A DNA stretch of 64,000 bases from Emydura subglobosa (Eukaryota; Chordata; Testudines; Chelidae), in contig ML679958.1 in assembly GCA_007922225.1 (NCBI GenBank), forward strand, positions 57,740,838 to 57,804,837, read 5' to 3'. Shown piece after piece: positions 34,701 to 45,769 of this stretch (position 1 is the first letter of the stretch; each line of letters opens with the position of its first letter). The notes under the pieces are model-generated. The model had not been told where the DNA came from. It did not search any database and was given only the letters and a program-made list of their open reading frames with translations. The position numbers and the translations under genes were made by a program.

Positions 34701-36388
34701 ACTTTTAAGGAACACTCAGCTCTTTGCAAAGCCTGTCTTGAGCTCTGTGTAAGGTACGGGGAGTCAGAGCTGGGGTTTCTTCCTTGTAGTCAAAACAATC
34801 CCAGCATGCAACACAGTTTACATGTGCTTCATCCAAATAGCACAGATAAGGAGATTCTTTATATATATATATATAAAATGTTTTTTTCTCTTCTGTTTAA
34901 ATAATATATTTCCAGAGTGCTGTCATGTGAGATTGTAGAGAAACCTTTACAGTATTTAACCTAAGAGATGTTTCAGCTCATAGTGAATAATCAGGAGTAT
35001 TCAAATGTAACAAAAAATTCCTTGAGTTCTAAACCCACTTCTGATATTGACTTCCTCTGTTCTTGGGCAATTTAAGGTACCTTTCTTCTTCAGTTTCACC
35101 ATCTCAAAATGGTGATATGGCTACTTCATAGGAATGCTCTAAGGATTTTTAATGTTTGCTAAAAACTAATTATTCTTTCATGTATGTGCCTTTTAGTCCT
35201 TAATAATAATAATAATAATAATAACAATAATAATAAATAATTACTAAAAGTTTTTTACCACCATTCAATTTAAAAATAATCATCTTACAGGATTTTTCCC
35301 CTTATTTTTTCCTCAGGATGGCAAGGCACTTTGTTAGGAGTTGCTATGGCTACAGTAAATGCTATGATAACAGAATATGGCTGCAGTGTTAAGGATATAC
35401 TTGTGGTGCTGGGCCCATCTGTTGGACCATGCTGTTTTACACTTCCTCAGAAATCAGCAAAAGAATTTTACAATCTTGATCCAAAATGTGTCAGACAGTT
35501 TGAATCTCCAACTCCCTATATTGATATTAGAAAGGCAACACGGTAAGTCTGATCCATGTTTTTTTATGCCATAGTTTGTTGTGCTAAGTAGCCTAGGGAT
35601 AAGGAGAAAAGACTATGAGTTAGAAGAGATGTAGGTTCTAATCCCAGATAGTTACTGATATGGAGTGTGATCCTGCAGGGTAGGAGTTGAGGGCCCTCAG
35701 AATTTCATGGGAGTGTTGCTGTATCACGCCCTTAATGAAAGAACCAAGGCAAGATATTTGCTCATCTTGTGTGCTACTGAATCCCACTTGAAACTCTGGG
35801 TGGGGTGGACAAAACAAATAAATAAAAAGACTCCACTGCCTCCAAGAATACCATATGCTGAACTGAGCATTACAAGCAAAGTTTAGTTATGCTTTGCATG
35901 CGTTGCCAAAGTATCATGTTTCCTCTAGCCGCAAGTCAGGACACAACCAGCTCTCCTAGTTTAAAATGTTGCTATATTTCAATTATCTTACGCCTTCAGA
36001 GTAGCTTCTCTGTTCTGTAAAGATATTCAAGCTTAAGAATGTGTCCTAAAGACTGAGAAAAACCACTGATTTTAATCTAAGGGGAAAATAGTATTAGCAC
36101 AGTTTGTCTTACAACAGTGTCTTAGGCACTTTTACAATAACTGTAACTCACTGGTTTAAAGAACATGCATTTTGATAAAATGTTCATACTTTCTTTTTTC
36201 TTCCTTCTTTAAGAATTCTTCTGGAGACTGGAGGGATTCTGCCTCAGAACATACAGGATGATACCGTTACTGACCACAGTCAAAATCTCACTTTCTGCAC
36301 AGCATGCCACCCTGATAAATTTTACTCTCATGTACGTGATGGCACTAACTTTGGCACACAGATTGGTTTCATATCAATCAGAGACTGA
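28181..36388 (+). CDS. LACC1: LACC1 (FAMIN), laccase domain-containing purine nucleoside enzyme
   Basis: Coding exons 28181-28754, 30802-30983, 32280-32445, 35317-35542 and 36214-36388 sum to 1323 bases, giving 440 residues (human 430). All introns are GT-AG and the frame is unbroken. Residues 1-190 are the vertebrate N-terminal region; the DUF152/YfiH laccase-like domain follows. The metal/active-site residues of human FAMIN (His250, Cys284, His301) correspond by position to His255, Cys289 and His306 here, with identical spacing. The GPSVGPCCF motif is at 340-348. The known protein is a cytosolic/peroxisome-associated enzyme of purine nucleoside metabolism (adenosine deaminase, phosphorylase and methylthioadenosine phosphorylase activities) that supports macrophage energy metabolism. 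Activity here is inferred from conservation. Confidence 0.95.
28755..30801 (+). other. LACC1: LACC1 intron
   Basis: It contains the 277-bp MITE at 29844-30120. No other exon was recognised; a moderately GC-rich stretch at 30300-30620 is unexplained. Confidence 0.7.
29844..30120. mobile_element. MITE, 277 bp, with ACA target duplication
   Basis: The ends are 'ggcctcgtcttc' and, inverted, 'gggtatgtctac'. ACA flanks both sides (29841-29843 and 30121-30123), a 3-bp duplication of PIF/Harbinger type. Internally there is a perfect hairpin, 'gggtgtgaa' (29892-29900) and 'ttcacaccc' (29904-29912), plus further inverted segments. It has no coding capacity. Confidence 0.7.
30802..30983 (+). CDS. LACC1: LACC1 coding exon 2
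   Basis: The acceptor 'tttctccttatcag' and donor GTACGG bound 182 bases. It encodes residues 192-252 including [20 protein letters not shown], the start of the laccase-like domain. It ends in phase 0 after HSVK. Confidence 0.95.
30984..32279 (+). other. LACC1: LACC1 intron
   Basis: Mostly occupied by a CR1 3' end (31190-31930). The rest shows nothing recognisable. Confidence 0.75.
31190..31930 (+). mobile_element. CR1 LINE 3' end
   Basis: It carries the CR1 C-terminal ORF2 text ('ctggagtactgtgtccaatt', 'gagaaactggaaaggatcca', 'aggttgaaggaactagct') and the terminal segment 'gattagatgaccctgcggtc' then 'ccttctagccctatgattct'. The subfamily differs from that at 46803 and 53749. The 110-codon ORF is element-derived. 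Confidence 0.85.
32280..32445 (+). CDS. LACC1: LACC1 coding exon 3
   Basis: The acceptor 'tactgacag' and donor GTAGTA bound 166 bases encoding residues 253-307. It contains all three active-site positions: His255 (VNHASDVW), Cys289 (GADCIPVLF) and His306 (GAAHSG). Val259 aligns with human residue 254. Confidence 0.95.
33209..34403 (-). mobile_element. Solo LTR of an endogenous retrovirus-type element, antisense to LACC1
   Basis: It runs from TGTGATG to the perfect inverted CATCACA, 1195 bp, and is flanked by 'ccctc' and 'tcctc' (4 of 5), fitting a 5-bp target duplication. On the minus strand a TATA-like 'gggtataaattgg' (near 33950) lies upstream of AATAAA (33631-33626), which sets the orientation. 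No gag, pol or env sequence adjoins it, so it is a solo LTR. The class is not resolved. Confidence 0.75.
35020..35160 (+). repeat. MIR-like fragment
   Basis: 'cttctgatattgacttcctc', 'gttcttgggcaatttaagg', 'cttcagtttcaccatctcaa' and 'aatggtgatatggctacttc' follow the MIR core order with strong divergence. Confidence 0.5.
35202..35240 (+). repeat. AAT trinucleotide microsatellite
   Basis: About twelve AAT/TAA units with one AAC interruption, some 75 bases upstream of LACC1 coding exon 4. Confidence 0.9.
35317..35542 (+). CDS. LACC1: LACC1 coding exon 4
   Basis: The acceptor 'ttattttttcctcag' and donor GTAAGT bound 226 bases encoding residues 308-383. It contains [14 protein letters not shown] and [12 protein letters not shown]. 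The conserved HAGW-type motif that spans the junction reads HSGWQG here. Confidence 0.95.
35543..36213 (+). other. LACC1: LACC1 intron
   Basis: Nothing recognised apart from a possible SINE-head-like 'gatgtaggttctaatcccag' near 35622. Confidence 0.6.
36214..36388 (+). CDS. LACC1: LACC1 last coding exon
   Basis: The acceptor 'ttcttccttctttaag' opens into 57 residues ending [20 protein letters not shown], then TGA at 36386-36388. The C-terminus matches the known family end closely. The inferred 3' UTR follows. Confidence 0.95.
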
Positions 36389-38271
36389 GTAATGTCTCTG
36401 ATCTTTGGGTAGCAACCAGGCAATAACTGTTAGCATTGCCTGATATCTTACTCTCCTGACAGTAGGCCTCTACCCTTTCCTTCATCTGATAAGAGCTGTG
36501 GAAGTGGACTCATCGAGAAGGATTTGTGGCTGTTGGGATGCCTTGTTCCCCGTGGGAGATGAGACCAGCAGCGAGATGAAAGAGACAGAGTGCTAGGGGA
36601 CGTTCTCATGGGAAGCGGAGATCTGTGGGAACAAGGCCAGCCATGCACCACACCCGCAATCTTTTCTGAATTATACCAGCAACACGGCTCCATTGTCTGA
36701 CTGCTGCTATCCACCTTCCATATTCCCAGACTTCTGTAGTGTGGAAAAGGCCTGAAGAGAGTTACTGCTTCTCTCAGAGGAGCAGTAACCTTCAGTGCAA
36801 GCTGCATCATAGACTATGCAGCCCGGACAACAGAGCACGCTGCATAGAGCTGCTATTTCCTTGACTCCTCTCCCTCTCTGGCCATGTTCCTATCAGCTTC
36901 CTGAAGCTGAGCTTCTGCACTAAAGCCCCTGGTGTCTACACAATGGGGAGGTATTTTTAAATCCATCTTTCCTCTCTTTGTGCCCACTCCTCCATGCTTT
37001 CTGCTCAGACTGATTCTCCACCACATTAAGCAGCCGAGGGCATCATATGCTACTTAGTAATCAGGCAGCTGGCAGGCACCAAGAGGTCAATAAAAAGGAC
37101 TGCAAGCTCTAGCAGTGGGCGTGCCATTTTAAGAGACGAGGAATTAGAGGACAGGTCCATACTGGAAAGGGAAGTTTCTATTCTATTTTTTATATGTCTT
37201 GACTCTCAGCTCTGCCGACCTGTGGACTATGTGGACTGAAATGTTTGAGCTCATTGTGAAAGTTGCAAAGGCGTAAATAGAAATATGTAACCAAAGTTTC
37301 ATGATTTGGTCTCTGTTTATTTTTCCCAATGGATTTTAATTTAAGATGATTAAAGTTCCTAAGCTAACTTGACTGGAAACCAAGTCCTTTCTTAGAAAAC
37401 AAGGTCAGTTTCAGGCACGAACAATCAGTGGAATTGCAGATTTATACAATTCCAGGTAAGTTTAATGACTCCTGACAGCATCTCAGTCTCACTGTATCTC
37501 ATACAGTCTGGCCAGCAGGAATCCTGAGCTCCCATACATTCATCTAAATACTCCCTTAACTTTCTTTCCCCAGTTAAGTGTTTACAGTTCAAGTGAGGGT
37601 CAAAGCTGGAGTCGGTCAAGTGGGAGACTTATAAGAACGCCTCTTGTGATAAGGTAATGCAACCTGGCCGGATGGGTCTCTATTATATTAAACCACCAAC
37701 TGCTGGCGGCAGCAGTCCCTGAGGTCGATAAATCTGCCGTAGGAGCTCCAGCACACAGAGCACATAGCTACATAGCTGTGTTGTCTGGGAGGATGTGGGT
37801 GAGGTAGACCTCAGTAAAGCTCCGAAACGTTCTTATTCTCCTACACCCCTTGTTCTTAGTAGCCCGTGCTTTCAAAGCAGCTTGAGCTTACTCTAGATGT
37901 TATCTTCTCTGTTTGATCTAAACTCAAGAATCTAGCTACTTTAAAAAGAAACCTGTTTTAACCCCATTCTCTGTTTTGTTAGTAAAATCTAAATATGCAC
38001 CCTTCTTATGCTTCTACTGAAAATGTGCTTCTGGGTATTATGGTTCACAATAGACATTATTGGTCATCATATACGAATGACAAGAGCCTCCCAGTGCTTC
38101 AGTCATTTATCTGTCAGGTCCATTACTAGGATGACTGTAACCTGCAGAGTTTTCTGGCTTAAGTCTTGGGGGAAATGCCTGTGGAAAATATTTTCCATTT
38201 TTCAACAAACTGTCCCTTGCACATCCCAGGATAAGTTTTGACCACTGGGGGGGTCAGAGCTCATTCACTCA
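36389..38271 (+). other. LACC1 3' UTR and downstream flank
   Basis: The 3' UTR is expected at the left. A possible polyadenylation hexamer lies at 37089-37094. No further exon or repeat terminus was recognised before the Harbinger element at 38272. Confidence 0.5.
37089..37094 (+). terminator. LACC1: Candidate LACC1 polyadenylation signal
   Basis: AATAAA about 700 bases after the stop codon, the first canonical hexamer noted in that direction. There is no transcript support. Confidence 0.3.
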
Positions 38272-38594
38272 GGCTATGTCTACATTGCCGCATTAATTCA
38301 ACTTTGTTGAATTCGACTTTCAGCAGCCGATTTTTAGAAATCGCCGCAGAGTGTACACACTACAGTGTTTGCGCTGGTCTCTTGCGTTCACTCTGGGCAG
38401 CCTTCATTCGAATTAGAAAGCAGTGCAATGTGGGTAGCTATCCCACACTGCAACTAGCCATGGTGGCTGTTGGGACGAGTGTCTTCGTCCTGGGATGCAA
38501 CGCTGCTTCCCCCACTTTTTCCCCCATCAAACAAACAGGAAAAGGATTTTTGCGCTGTTTTTTTACTCCCCGCAATCGCCATTGCTGCAGAGAC

Positions 38595-39636
38595 ATGGAG
38601 CCAGTTCAATTCTGCACTATAATTGTGAGCGTGACAAATACATCACGGCTTATCATGGAGTACTTTAGCAATAGAGCAAGAAGGCAAAGCAGATACTACA
38701 CCAATGGCACCGAGGCTGCCCTGCTACAAGACATTGAGCAGAACAATTCCCAATTGCTTCAGGCTGTAATGTGTCATCTGCAGTCCGTGGAGGGCCGGTT
38801 CTGGTGCAGGAAAACAAGCACAGACTGGTGGGACCGCATCGTTATGCAACTGTGGGATGATGATCAGTGGCTGCAAAACTTTCGTATGTGAAAGGCAACT
38901 TTCCTAGAACTGTGCTTGGAGCTGGCACCGTCCCTGAAGTGCGTGAACACTTGCTTGAGACAAGCTATGACAGTGGAAAGAGAGTCACCATTGCTTTCCG
39001 GAAGCTGGCAACCCCAGAGTGTTACCTCTTGGTTGGGAATCAATTTGGAGTCGGTAAATCTACAGTGAGCATAGCCGTGAATCAAGTGTGCTGTGCCATA
39101 AATAGACTTCTGCTACGAAGGGTAGTGACTTTGGGAAATGTGCAGGACATAGTGGAGGGGTTTGCCACGATGGGCTTCCCAAACTGTGGGGGCCACTGAT
39201 GGGATGCACATCCCCATCTTAGCGCCTGCACACCTGGTGACTAAGTACATAAACCTGCTTACCCCTTGCTCCCTTGGCTAATGAAACTGTACACTGGTCA
39301 CCTTGACAGTGACAAGGAGTGTTTTAATAAGAAGTTAAGCAGTTGCAGAATGGTTGTAGAATGTGTCTTTGGGCATTTAAAGGATAGATGGAGGATTCTC
39401 CTGACTAGCCTGGACATGAGAAGTACCTCCCTTCTGTAATATCTGCTTGCTGTGTTCTTCATAATGTGTGTGAAGCGACGGGGAAAAGGTTCCCCCAGGG
39501 CTGGGCTGTGGAGGCAGAAAGACTGGCCACCAATTATGAGCAGCCAGATGCCAGCACTACGCTGAGAGCTAACCGCGTAGCACTTTGCATTAGGGAAGCT
39601 TTGAAAATCAGGTTCTGCAATGAGATGCAGGAGTGA
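38595..39636 (+). pseudogene. Harbinger transposase, decayed
   Basis: Segments of a HARBI1-like (DDE_4) transposase are readable in more than one frame. They include WLQNFRM, ATPECYLLVGNQFGVGKST (the helix-turn-helix-like region), TLGNVQDIVEGFATMGFPNCGG, and later ECVFGHLKDRWRILLT. After 'gcctgcacacctggtgac' the sequence jumps to text equivalent to PYPLLPW-type residues. About 200 bases are missing relative to the second copy (53455-53690), removing part of the catalytic core. Stops and frame changes confirm inactivity. Confidence 0.8.
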
Positions 39637-39795
39637 TTTCTGTTCTTGTATGTTGTTTGCCTTTGATAATCCTCCAACTCCCCTACCACCCTTGGATATC
39701 TGTGCCTGACAAATCCCTCTCCCTGATGAACAATATGTGATTTAATAAAGAAAAGTTTTGGAATGATGAAAAACTTTATTTTTTAATATTCAAGT

Positions 39796-39836
39796 CATGG
39801 GTGTGTGTGTGGGGGGGGAGGGGGGCGGGGAGGGTT
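39796..39836 (+). repeat. GT/G-rich tract
   Basis: A short GT run passes into several G runs (nine, six and four G), located between the convergent Harbinger genes. It could form quadruplex structures. Confidence 0.8.
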
Positions 39837-40015
39837 CATTCACTGTCTCCAGGGGTAGGGTGGTAGCTTGGTAGCTGGCTGGCCAGCAGTCACCGTGGCC
39901 GCCGCAGCTTTCTGCTCACCTCCACCAGGGTGGAGGAGAGCACATACTGTATCCTGGACAATCTCCTCCGAGACCTCTTGGGGGCGGGGGAGGGGGAGGG
40001 CAGCAAAGCACTCAG

Positions 40016-41371
40016 TTAAGGAGCATTATGGAGGGGCTGCAACGGGACTCTGTCCACAAGAAGCCGGAGCAAGTCTGCCTGTTCCTGCAGGAGTCGCAGC
40101 ATCTCCTGCATGGTTCTGCGATCATGCTCCTGCATTTGTCCCATGTTATGGGACAAGGTCAGCCACCTCACTCTTTGCTCTGTCTCTGAGGCTGATGAGG
40201 CGTTCATGAGCTCCGCAAACATGTCATCTCTGCTTTTTTTTTTCCTTTTTCTAATCTGAGACAGTTTGTCTGCAGCAGTTCTTAGGGTCGTTCCACTGCC
40301 GAGGTGTGTACAAAATGAAAGAAAAATAAGAGGGTAGCCACAGGTAGTATAGTGAAGAAAATGATACAAATGTAAATATTTCGATAATGAGCCCATGAAA
40401 CAATGTAGCAAATGATTTCCTCTCTCTGCTTGTATTTCAAACCCTTAGAGAGAGGAACTGTGGACAATGTGGTGGTGGGGGGGAGGCTATGCTTAAAGCA
40501 CATGAGGCCATGATGCTGGCTACCTTCATTGCAGAGAAGAATCCTACCATGGTGGTAGGAACAAGGCAGCCCTCCCCTGAAAAGTTTTGCGAGGGATAAC
40601 AGATTACATACATTACATTTTACATGAGATATCAACTGATGATAACGTAACATTTCTCATCACATAAAACAACTGATCCCTGGGTAACGCCCCAGATCAT
40701 TCACCAAAACGCCCAAGATCCCCTTCGTGCCTCCCCCCCACCCAATGTACAAGGACAGAAATGCTAATAAGAAAGAAAACTCACCAGATGTGGCTTCCCC
40801 GTGATCATTTGTGCTGTCCTGTGTGCTGGTGGACTGCTCGGGGGTCAGGAATAAGTCCTGACTTTCTGGGAGAATGGACATCCTGCTCTCCTGCACCTTG
40901 CTCTCCACAGCTTCCTCCTCCTCATCCACAGAGTCCTCCTCATTGATCATGGACAGTGAACTAGCAGAGGTATCGATGCTGCGGGGAGGCACCATGGTGG
41001 GTTCGCCCCCGAGAATTGCATGCACCTCATCATAGAACCTGCATGTTTTGGGAGAGGAGCCAGAGTGGCTGTTAGCTTCCCTGGCTTTCTGATACGACTG
41101 ACGCAGCTCCTTGATCTTCACTCGGCACTGCTGAGTGTCCCTCTGGTGTCCCTTCTCCAGCATGCCCTGGGATATTTTCCCATATATGTCCAGATTCCTT
41201 TTGCTGGCTCTGAGCTGAGCCAGAACGGACTACTCGCCCCACAACCCAATGAGGTCTAAGATCTCTGGTCGACTCCATGCTGGAGCGCATTTGGGCTTTG
41301 CAGTAGACATGTGGAGAACAGTGGCAAAGCTCTCTCCACGCTGGCAGCAAGCATAGGAAATGGAAATTCAA
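40016..41371 (-). pseudogene. Harbinger Myb/SANT-like protein gene, decayed
   Basis: Two parts are readable on the minus strand. The upstream exon (about 41340-40788) contains LEKGHQRDTQQCRVKIKELR and an acidic DEEEEAVE stretch, ending at a GTGAGT donor. The downstream exon (about 40305-40019) begins near SQIRKRKKKSRDDM, followed by a glutamine/leucine-rich helix. The N-terminal trihelix is frame-shifted. In active Harbinger elements this second protein carries the transposase to the nucleus and to DNA. Confidence 0.75.
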
Positions 41372-41704
41372 ATGTTCCCAGGGCTTGAGAGGAGAGGACT
41401 TTTCCTGCTAGCGTGACCTCAGAGCAGCACAGCATGACTGTCCAGAGCTGTCAAAATGGGGAATTGTAGGATATATTCCGGAGGTCAATTAATTTGAATT
41501 AAGTTCCTTTGCATCTACACTGACACTAAATCGACTGAACAAATTTGACCTAGGCGCTATGCCACTTGCAGAGGTGGTCTTATTAAGTTGATTTTACAGG
41601 CACCTTAATTCGAATTAAGAGTGGTGACAGTGTAGACGTGAGTGTTATTAAGTCGACTTAAGTGACGTTCAGTCGACCTAAGTGCCAGTGTAGACCAGGC
41701 CTCA

Positions 41705-44700
41705 GTCTTTTCATCTCTTTAGCCAGGATAATGCTTTGTTGGAGCAGATCTGTATAGCTACAGTTTGGTGTTCCAAAGCTACTTTTACAAGACACTGTAA
41801 AGTAGGCACTTATGCCTCTGCCAATCATTCTTCAGCAAAGTCATTCTGGCATCCGTGCTTGAAAAGTAATCTGGTCTTCTTGTGCTGCTATTTAGCTCCT
41901 ATCACATTAGAGACTTTCCTTGTTCACTTGGAGAATAGATTTTTTTTTTAAATCTGTATCTTATCTATAAATGGACTTTATAGACAAGGTTAGTATCTGA
42001 TGACACTATTCTTTAGCTATAATCTCCTACTGGTGGTTTTATTGTGTACGTTTTTCACTCTTCTTCCTATTTCTCATTTGGACAATCATTTCCCCTTGTA
42101 CTGCAGGCTTTCTGGATAAAGTTCTTTCACTTATCTTTCTCTGTTTTATTTCCCTCAAGATACCTCTCCCCTCTCAGTTTCTGTTTGTAGTTTTAGAGCT
42201 GTAGCATTTGGATGTGATTGGAATTTTAAGCTCATTTTTCAGTTCCACCAGGTCGCTCATACCAATTCACGTGTGACATTAGAGACTTACTTTGTCTGTT
42301 GGAAAAATTACCATTTATAGGTATGAAAAATTATCCAAGTCACAGAACAAGTGTAAAATGAGCAGGTACACTGAAAACTTGCTCCAACTGAGCCTCACAA
42401 GCCATTGTTACCATTGTTGGTCCTTATTTCTATTACACTACATTCCTTAGACTATACTTCAGAGCAGGGACCATCTTTTTTTTTTTTGTGTGTTGGTAGA
42501 ATGCCTAGCAGAATAGGGCTGGGTCTCCAGGTGCTGCCATAACACAACAAATAAATAAATAATAATTTAGAGACCTCAGCCAAGTCAGCACCTCATTGTA
42601 CTAGGCTCTGCATAATAAATATATGAAAACATATAATCAAAGACAGTCCCTTCTCCAAAGGGATTATAATCTCAGTTTAAGACCAGACATAAAAGGTGCA
42701 GGGAGGATGGATAACAATAGTATGATCATGTTCTTTTATGGCTGTGTTTACAGTTTGTGGGCGTAGAATTTTTTGCTGCTGTTTGTATGAATAAACAGAT
42801 CAGTAGTAGCAGCCTCGGCTCACCACCTGTAGGTGAGCTTTTAACATTTTTCATAAATTATTCTGCTGTACTTGTTTAATGACCCTTCCTCCTCCTTTAA
42901 TTTCAGTTGTGAATTTATAACATTTCTCTGAGCTATTATTAAGTTAGTAAATATTATTATTAATTATTGCTGGGGTAGCTCTGAGGAGAGAAAGTGAGTA
43001 TATTATCACACTGTATGCTGTTTTCTGTAAATATACTGCATAATTAACATTCACTGCAGTTGTAAATTCTGGACAGAGCTTTTCATTTACATTTATGTAT
43101 TCCGATTAATTGAACAGGCTTTGAAAAATGTATTATCAAGTATTCTATTAGAGCAACGCTGCTTCAACTTCGGGAGATAACCGTCAGGTCTCTGAGGTGG
43201 GTTTGCAGATTTTCATGTGTGGCCCAAAGGTCAGAGCTTGAGAGCTATAACAGGCTCAAGTCCTCTGTGGATTGGGCAGAGAGTAGAACACATAACACAT
43301 ACTGACTGCTGTAACATACACTGACATATGCACCAAACATTACAACCACTAAAATGCTGGGAGGGTTTCATCTTTCCCCGCCAGCATTATATTTTGCACA
43401 ATGAGTCTTTTATTCACTTTCATTTTTTTCTTCTCATGCTTATCTCTTGCTATCTTTTTGTATGGTGAAATTCACAAATGCCACATAAGGCCCCTGTAAA
43501 TGGAACAAGAAGGCTTCATATGGCTGTCCAGAGCAGGCGTTTAGGGAGACAGAATCTCCCCTGTGGGAATGCAGTGCAACCTTTGCACCATCGCTGTCTT
43601 TCTATGCAGGAGTTCTTAGACAGGATCTATGTGTGAAGCTATTTGCTCTCTTCCACATAGCCCCAGTGGTCCCCTCTAATATGGCATGAAGCCTACCTCC
43701 TCAGCACAGGATCTTTGAAAGGGTCCACCAAGCCATACCATAAGGGACGGTTCCATAGGGGTCCCCCATTATCAGCCTATATAGCAAAGAAGTCAACATT
43801 CCTAGATTCCGTCTATGCTGTCCTCATTTCACTTCATGGATCAGTTGCTGTTGAGTAATGAAATGAGAGAGATGAACTGCATTCGCTTATCCTGAGGCTG
43901 CCTGTGTTAGCATCATGTGTGCCCTGATTTTGTCCTCTGAGTCCTATAGTCCTTCAAGAACTTGGGTCTCTTGTGTGACAGTGTAACAGCACACTGCATT
44001 GATGGGCATGCTAAATTCTCTATGTGACAGAGAAAATAATGTCTTGATTTGCTGGAAGGTATACATGCCTCCAAAGAATCCTGGCAAGCCAAGTGTAATA
44101 CAGCTTAACTGACTTGTTCTACTTTACATTTCCAGCAGATATTTATCAGAGTTTTCCAATGAATGAATAATTTAGGCATTTATTTGAAGTATTTCATTTA
44201 AGAATTATTTTAAGCATGTGTATCAAATGCACTCAGAATGTTATCAATTATTATACAGTAGTGCAAATTTTTGTAACACTAAAGAGTTTCACTTGTTTGC
44301 TTTCCCTTTAATATGCAATATACATTTTTTGGTGCTGCTAGAAAGAATAACTATGTGTTTTCTAATGGCATTCTGAGAAGAATAGGGAGTTAGCCTTTAA
44401 CATGATCTCTCTGATCTTTCATTATAAAATGTTTAATTTACAATAGCATCACGTTACAGATATTTTGATGGATCTATTTATGTGAGTTCTCTCCCTGTAA
44501 TCCATTCAAAAAGAGACCCCAGTAAGAATTTCAGTGGCTTGATCTGTCAAGGGCAATGTGGCTGAAATAACTGTATTCCACTTTTACAAATGTGACATCA
44601 TATCTCCAGGGCAACCTGTATTCTGGCAATCATGGGAACAAGGACACTGCATGGATTTCCATTTGATTCCTGCAACATAAAAGAGATCTGAGACAAAATC

Positions 44701-45163
44701 AATATGGATTACGCTAAACTATTAAGATTCATTTTCACAAGTAATTATACCTAAGGGAGTGTTTCCTTTATTCTATCGCAAATGTAATTCAAAGCTATAA
44801 ATGTTGAATGAGATTGTTTTCCTAGCAGTGTCATCTCTACATTTAGCATAGGACTGAATGACTGTAATGGCCTATAATATAATAATTTGACATCCTTTAT
44901 TTTGAAAGTAGGATACCTAACATAGTACTTGAACATGTCTCCTGTATAATGAGGGCTCTAAGAACTCTTTATGTTTAAATATACATCATTTACTTTCTTT
45001 CATATGATATAAAGCCTTTGGGCAGTGTTGCAAAATTTTGCTTTGGTGTTTAGTTAAAACAAATATAATATGCCATTGCCATTGGTACTATAGATATTGG
45101 TACTCATAGATATTGTCGTCATTGTGTAATGGAAACATTTTGTTGTTTTTGTCTGAAGACCCT
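41705..45163. other. Intergenic DNA with an old repeat pair
   Basis: Apart from the repeats at 42465-42690 nothing recognisable is present: no exon with splice sites, no ORF over 100 codons of interest. Confidence 0.45.
42465..42690. repeat. Two old interspersed repeat pieces in opposite orientation
   Basis: 'cagggaccatctttttttt' to 'gaatgcctagcagaataggg' and 'ctggg' is one orientation. From about 42575, 'gcacctcattgtactaggct' to 'agacagtcccttctccaaag' is the other. The same family is at 59838-59985. It is an old amniote dispersed repeat whose class I cannot name with certainty. Confidence 0.55.
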
Positions 45164-45253
45164 GGGCCTGATTCTCCTAAATGGATGTAAATCACGAGTG
45201 ACTCAGTTAAAGTCAGCATTGTAAAACCCCAGTGTGATGGTAGAATCAGGCCC
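45164..45253. mobile_element. 90-bp palindromic MITE
   Basis: It starts 'gggcctgattctcc' and ends with the inverted 'gaatcaggccc'. Internal 'gtaaatcacgagtgactcag' and 'cattgtaaaacc' mirror each other loosely. Similar elements are common in reptiles. A relative is at 17064-17163. Confidence 0.65.
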
Positions 45254-45769
45254 AATGAATGTTTTCAGTTACAATGCTTTTATCAGTGCTTTATATAATC
45301 TGTATTAAAATAATGATTACACAGATAATGTAATTTTGTGTCTCAGTTCCTTCTCTACATAATCAATCATGGTGGATAGCTTTACAATAGTTTCAGGAGT
45401 TCACCGGAGTTAGGCAAGCCATCATAGGCTCATGGATGTTTCCTGCCAAATCTGCATTTATATCTTGTGTAATCCCTTTGACTGGTACTACACTGAGTTA
45501 TTTCTCAAATTCTCCCACCATTGCACTATTACAGCTGCAACTACATCAGTGCTAGCACTGGTCAGAAAGCTAACAGACTGGCTATTGGTGTTTATACCAC
45601 CATATTGTCTAACCCTACTTAGAACAAGCATAAACGAGGCAGATGTAAACATTCCATACAGTAATGGAGGAGGATTTTCAGGAAATGCTGACAATAGACA
45701 AGACCACTGAATTGAGAGGGATTTCAGAGAATATAATCAGTAATGAATTTATCTCCTGTTTTTCACAAA

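Larger units (their letters stand above)
32446..35316 (+). other. LACC1: LACC1 intron
   Basis: It holds a 1.2-kb antisense solo LTR (33209-34403), an AT dinucleotide run near 34860, a MIR-like fragment near 35025 and an AAT microsatellite at 35202-35240. The 32446-33200 and 34410-34850 stretches show nothing recognisable. Confidence 0.7.
38272..41701 (+). mobile_element. PIF/Harbinger DNA transposon, copy 1 (3430 bp)
   Basis: The left end 'ggctatgtctacattgcc' pairs with the inverted right end 'ggcctggtctacactggc'. TCA flanks both sides (38269-38271 and 41702-41704), a 3-bp target duplication typical of this superfamily. It contains the two-gene set of Harbinger elements in convergent orientation: a transposase (+) and a Myb/SANT-like DNA-binding protein (-). 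Both are defective. Confidence 0.85.

Noticed and set aside
38238..38891. 217-codon plus-strand ORF as a host gene
   Set aside because: It overlaps the terminal repeat and the 5' part of a Harbinger element; the translated text is only partly in the transposase frame.
39796..39836. G-rich tract as a regulatory element
   Set aside because: It lies inside a dead transposon between the convergent genes; a simple repeat is the plainer reading.
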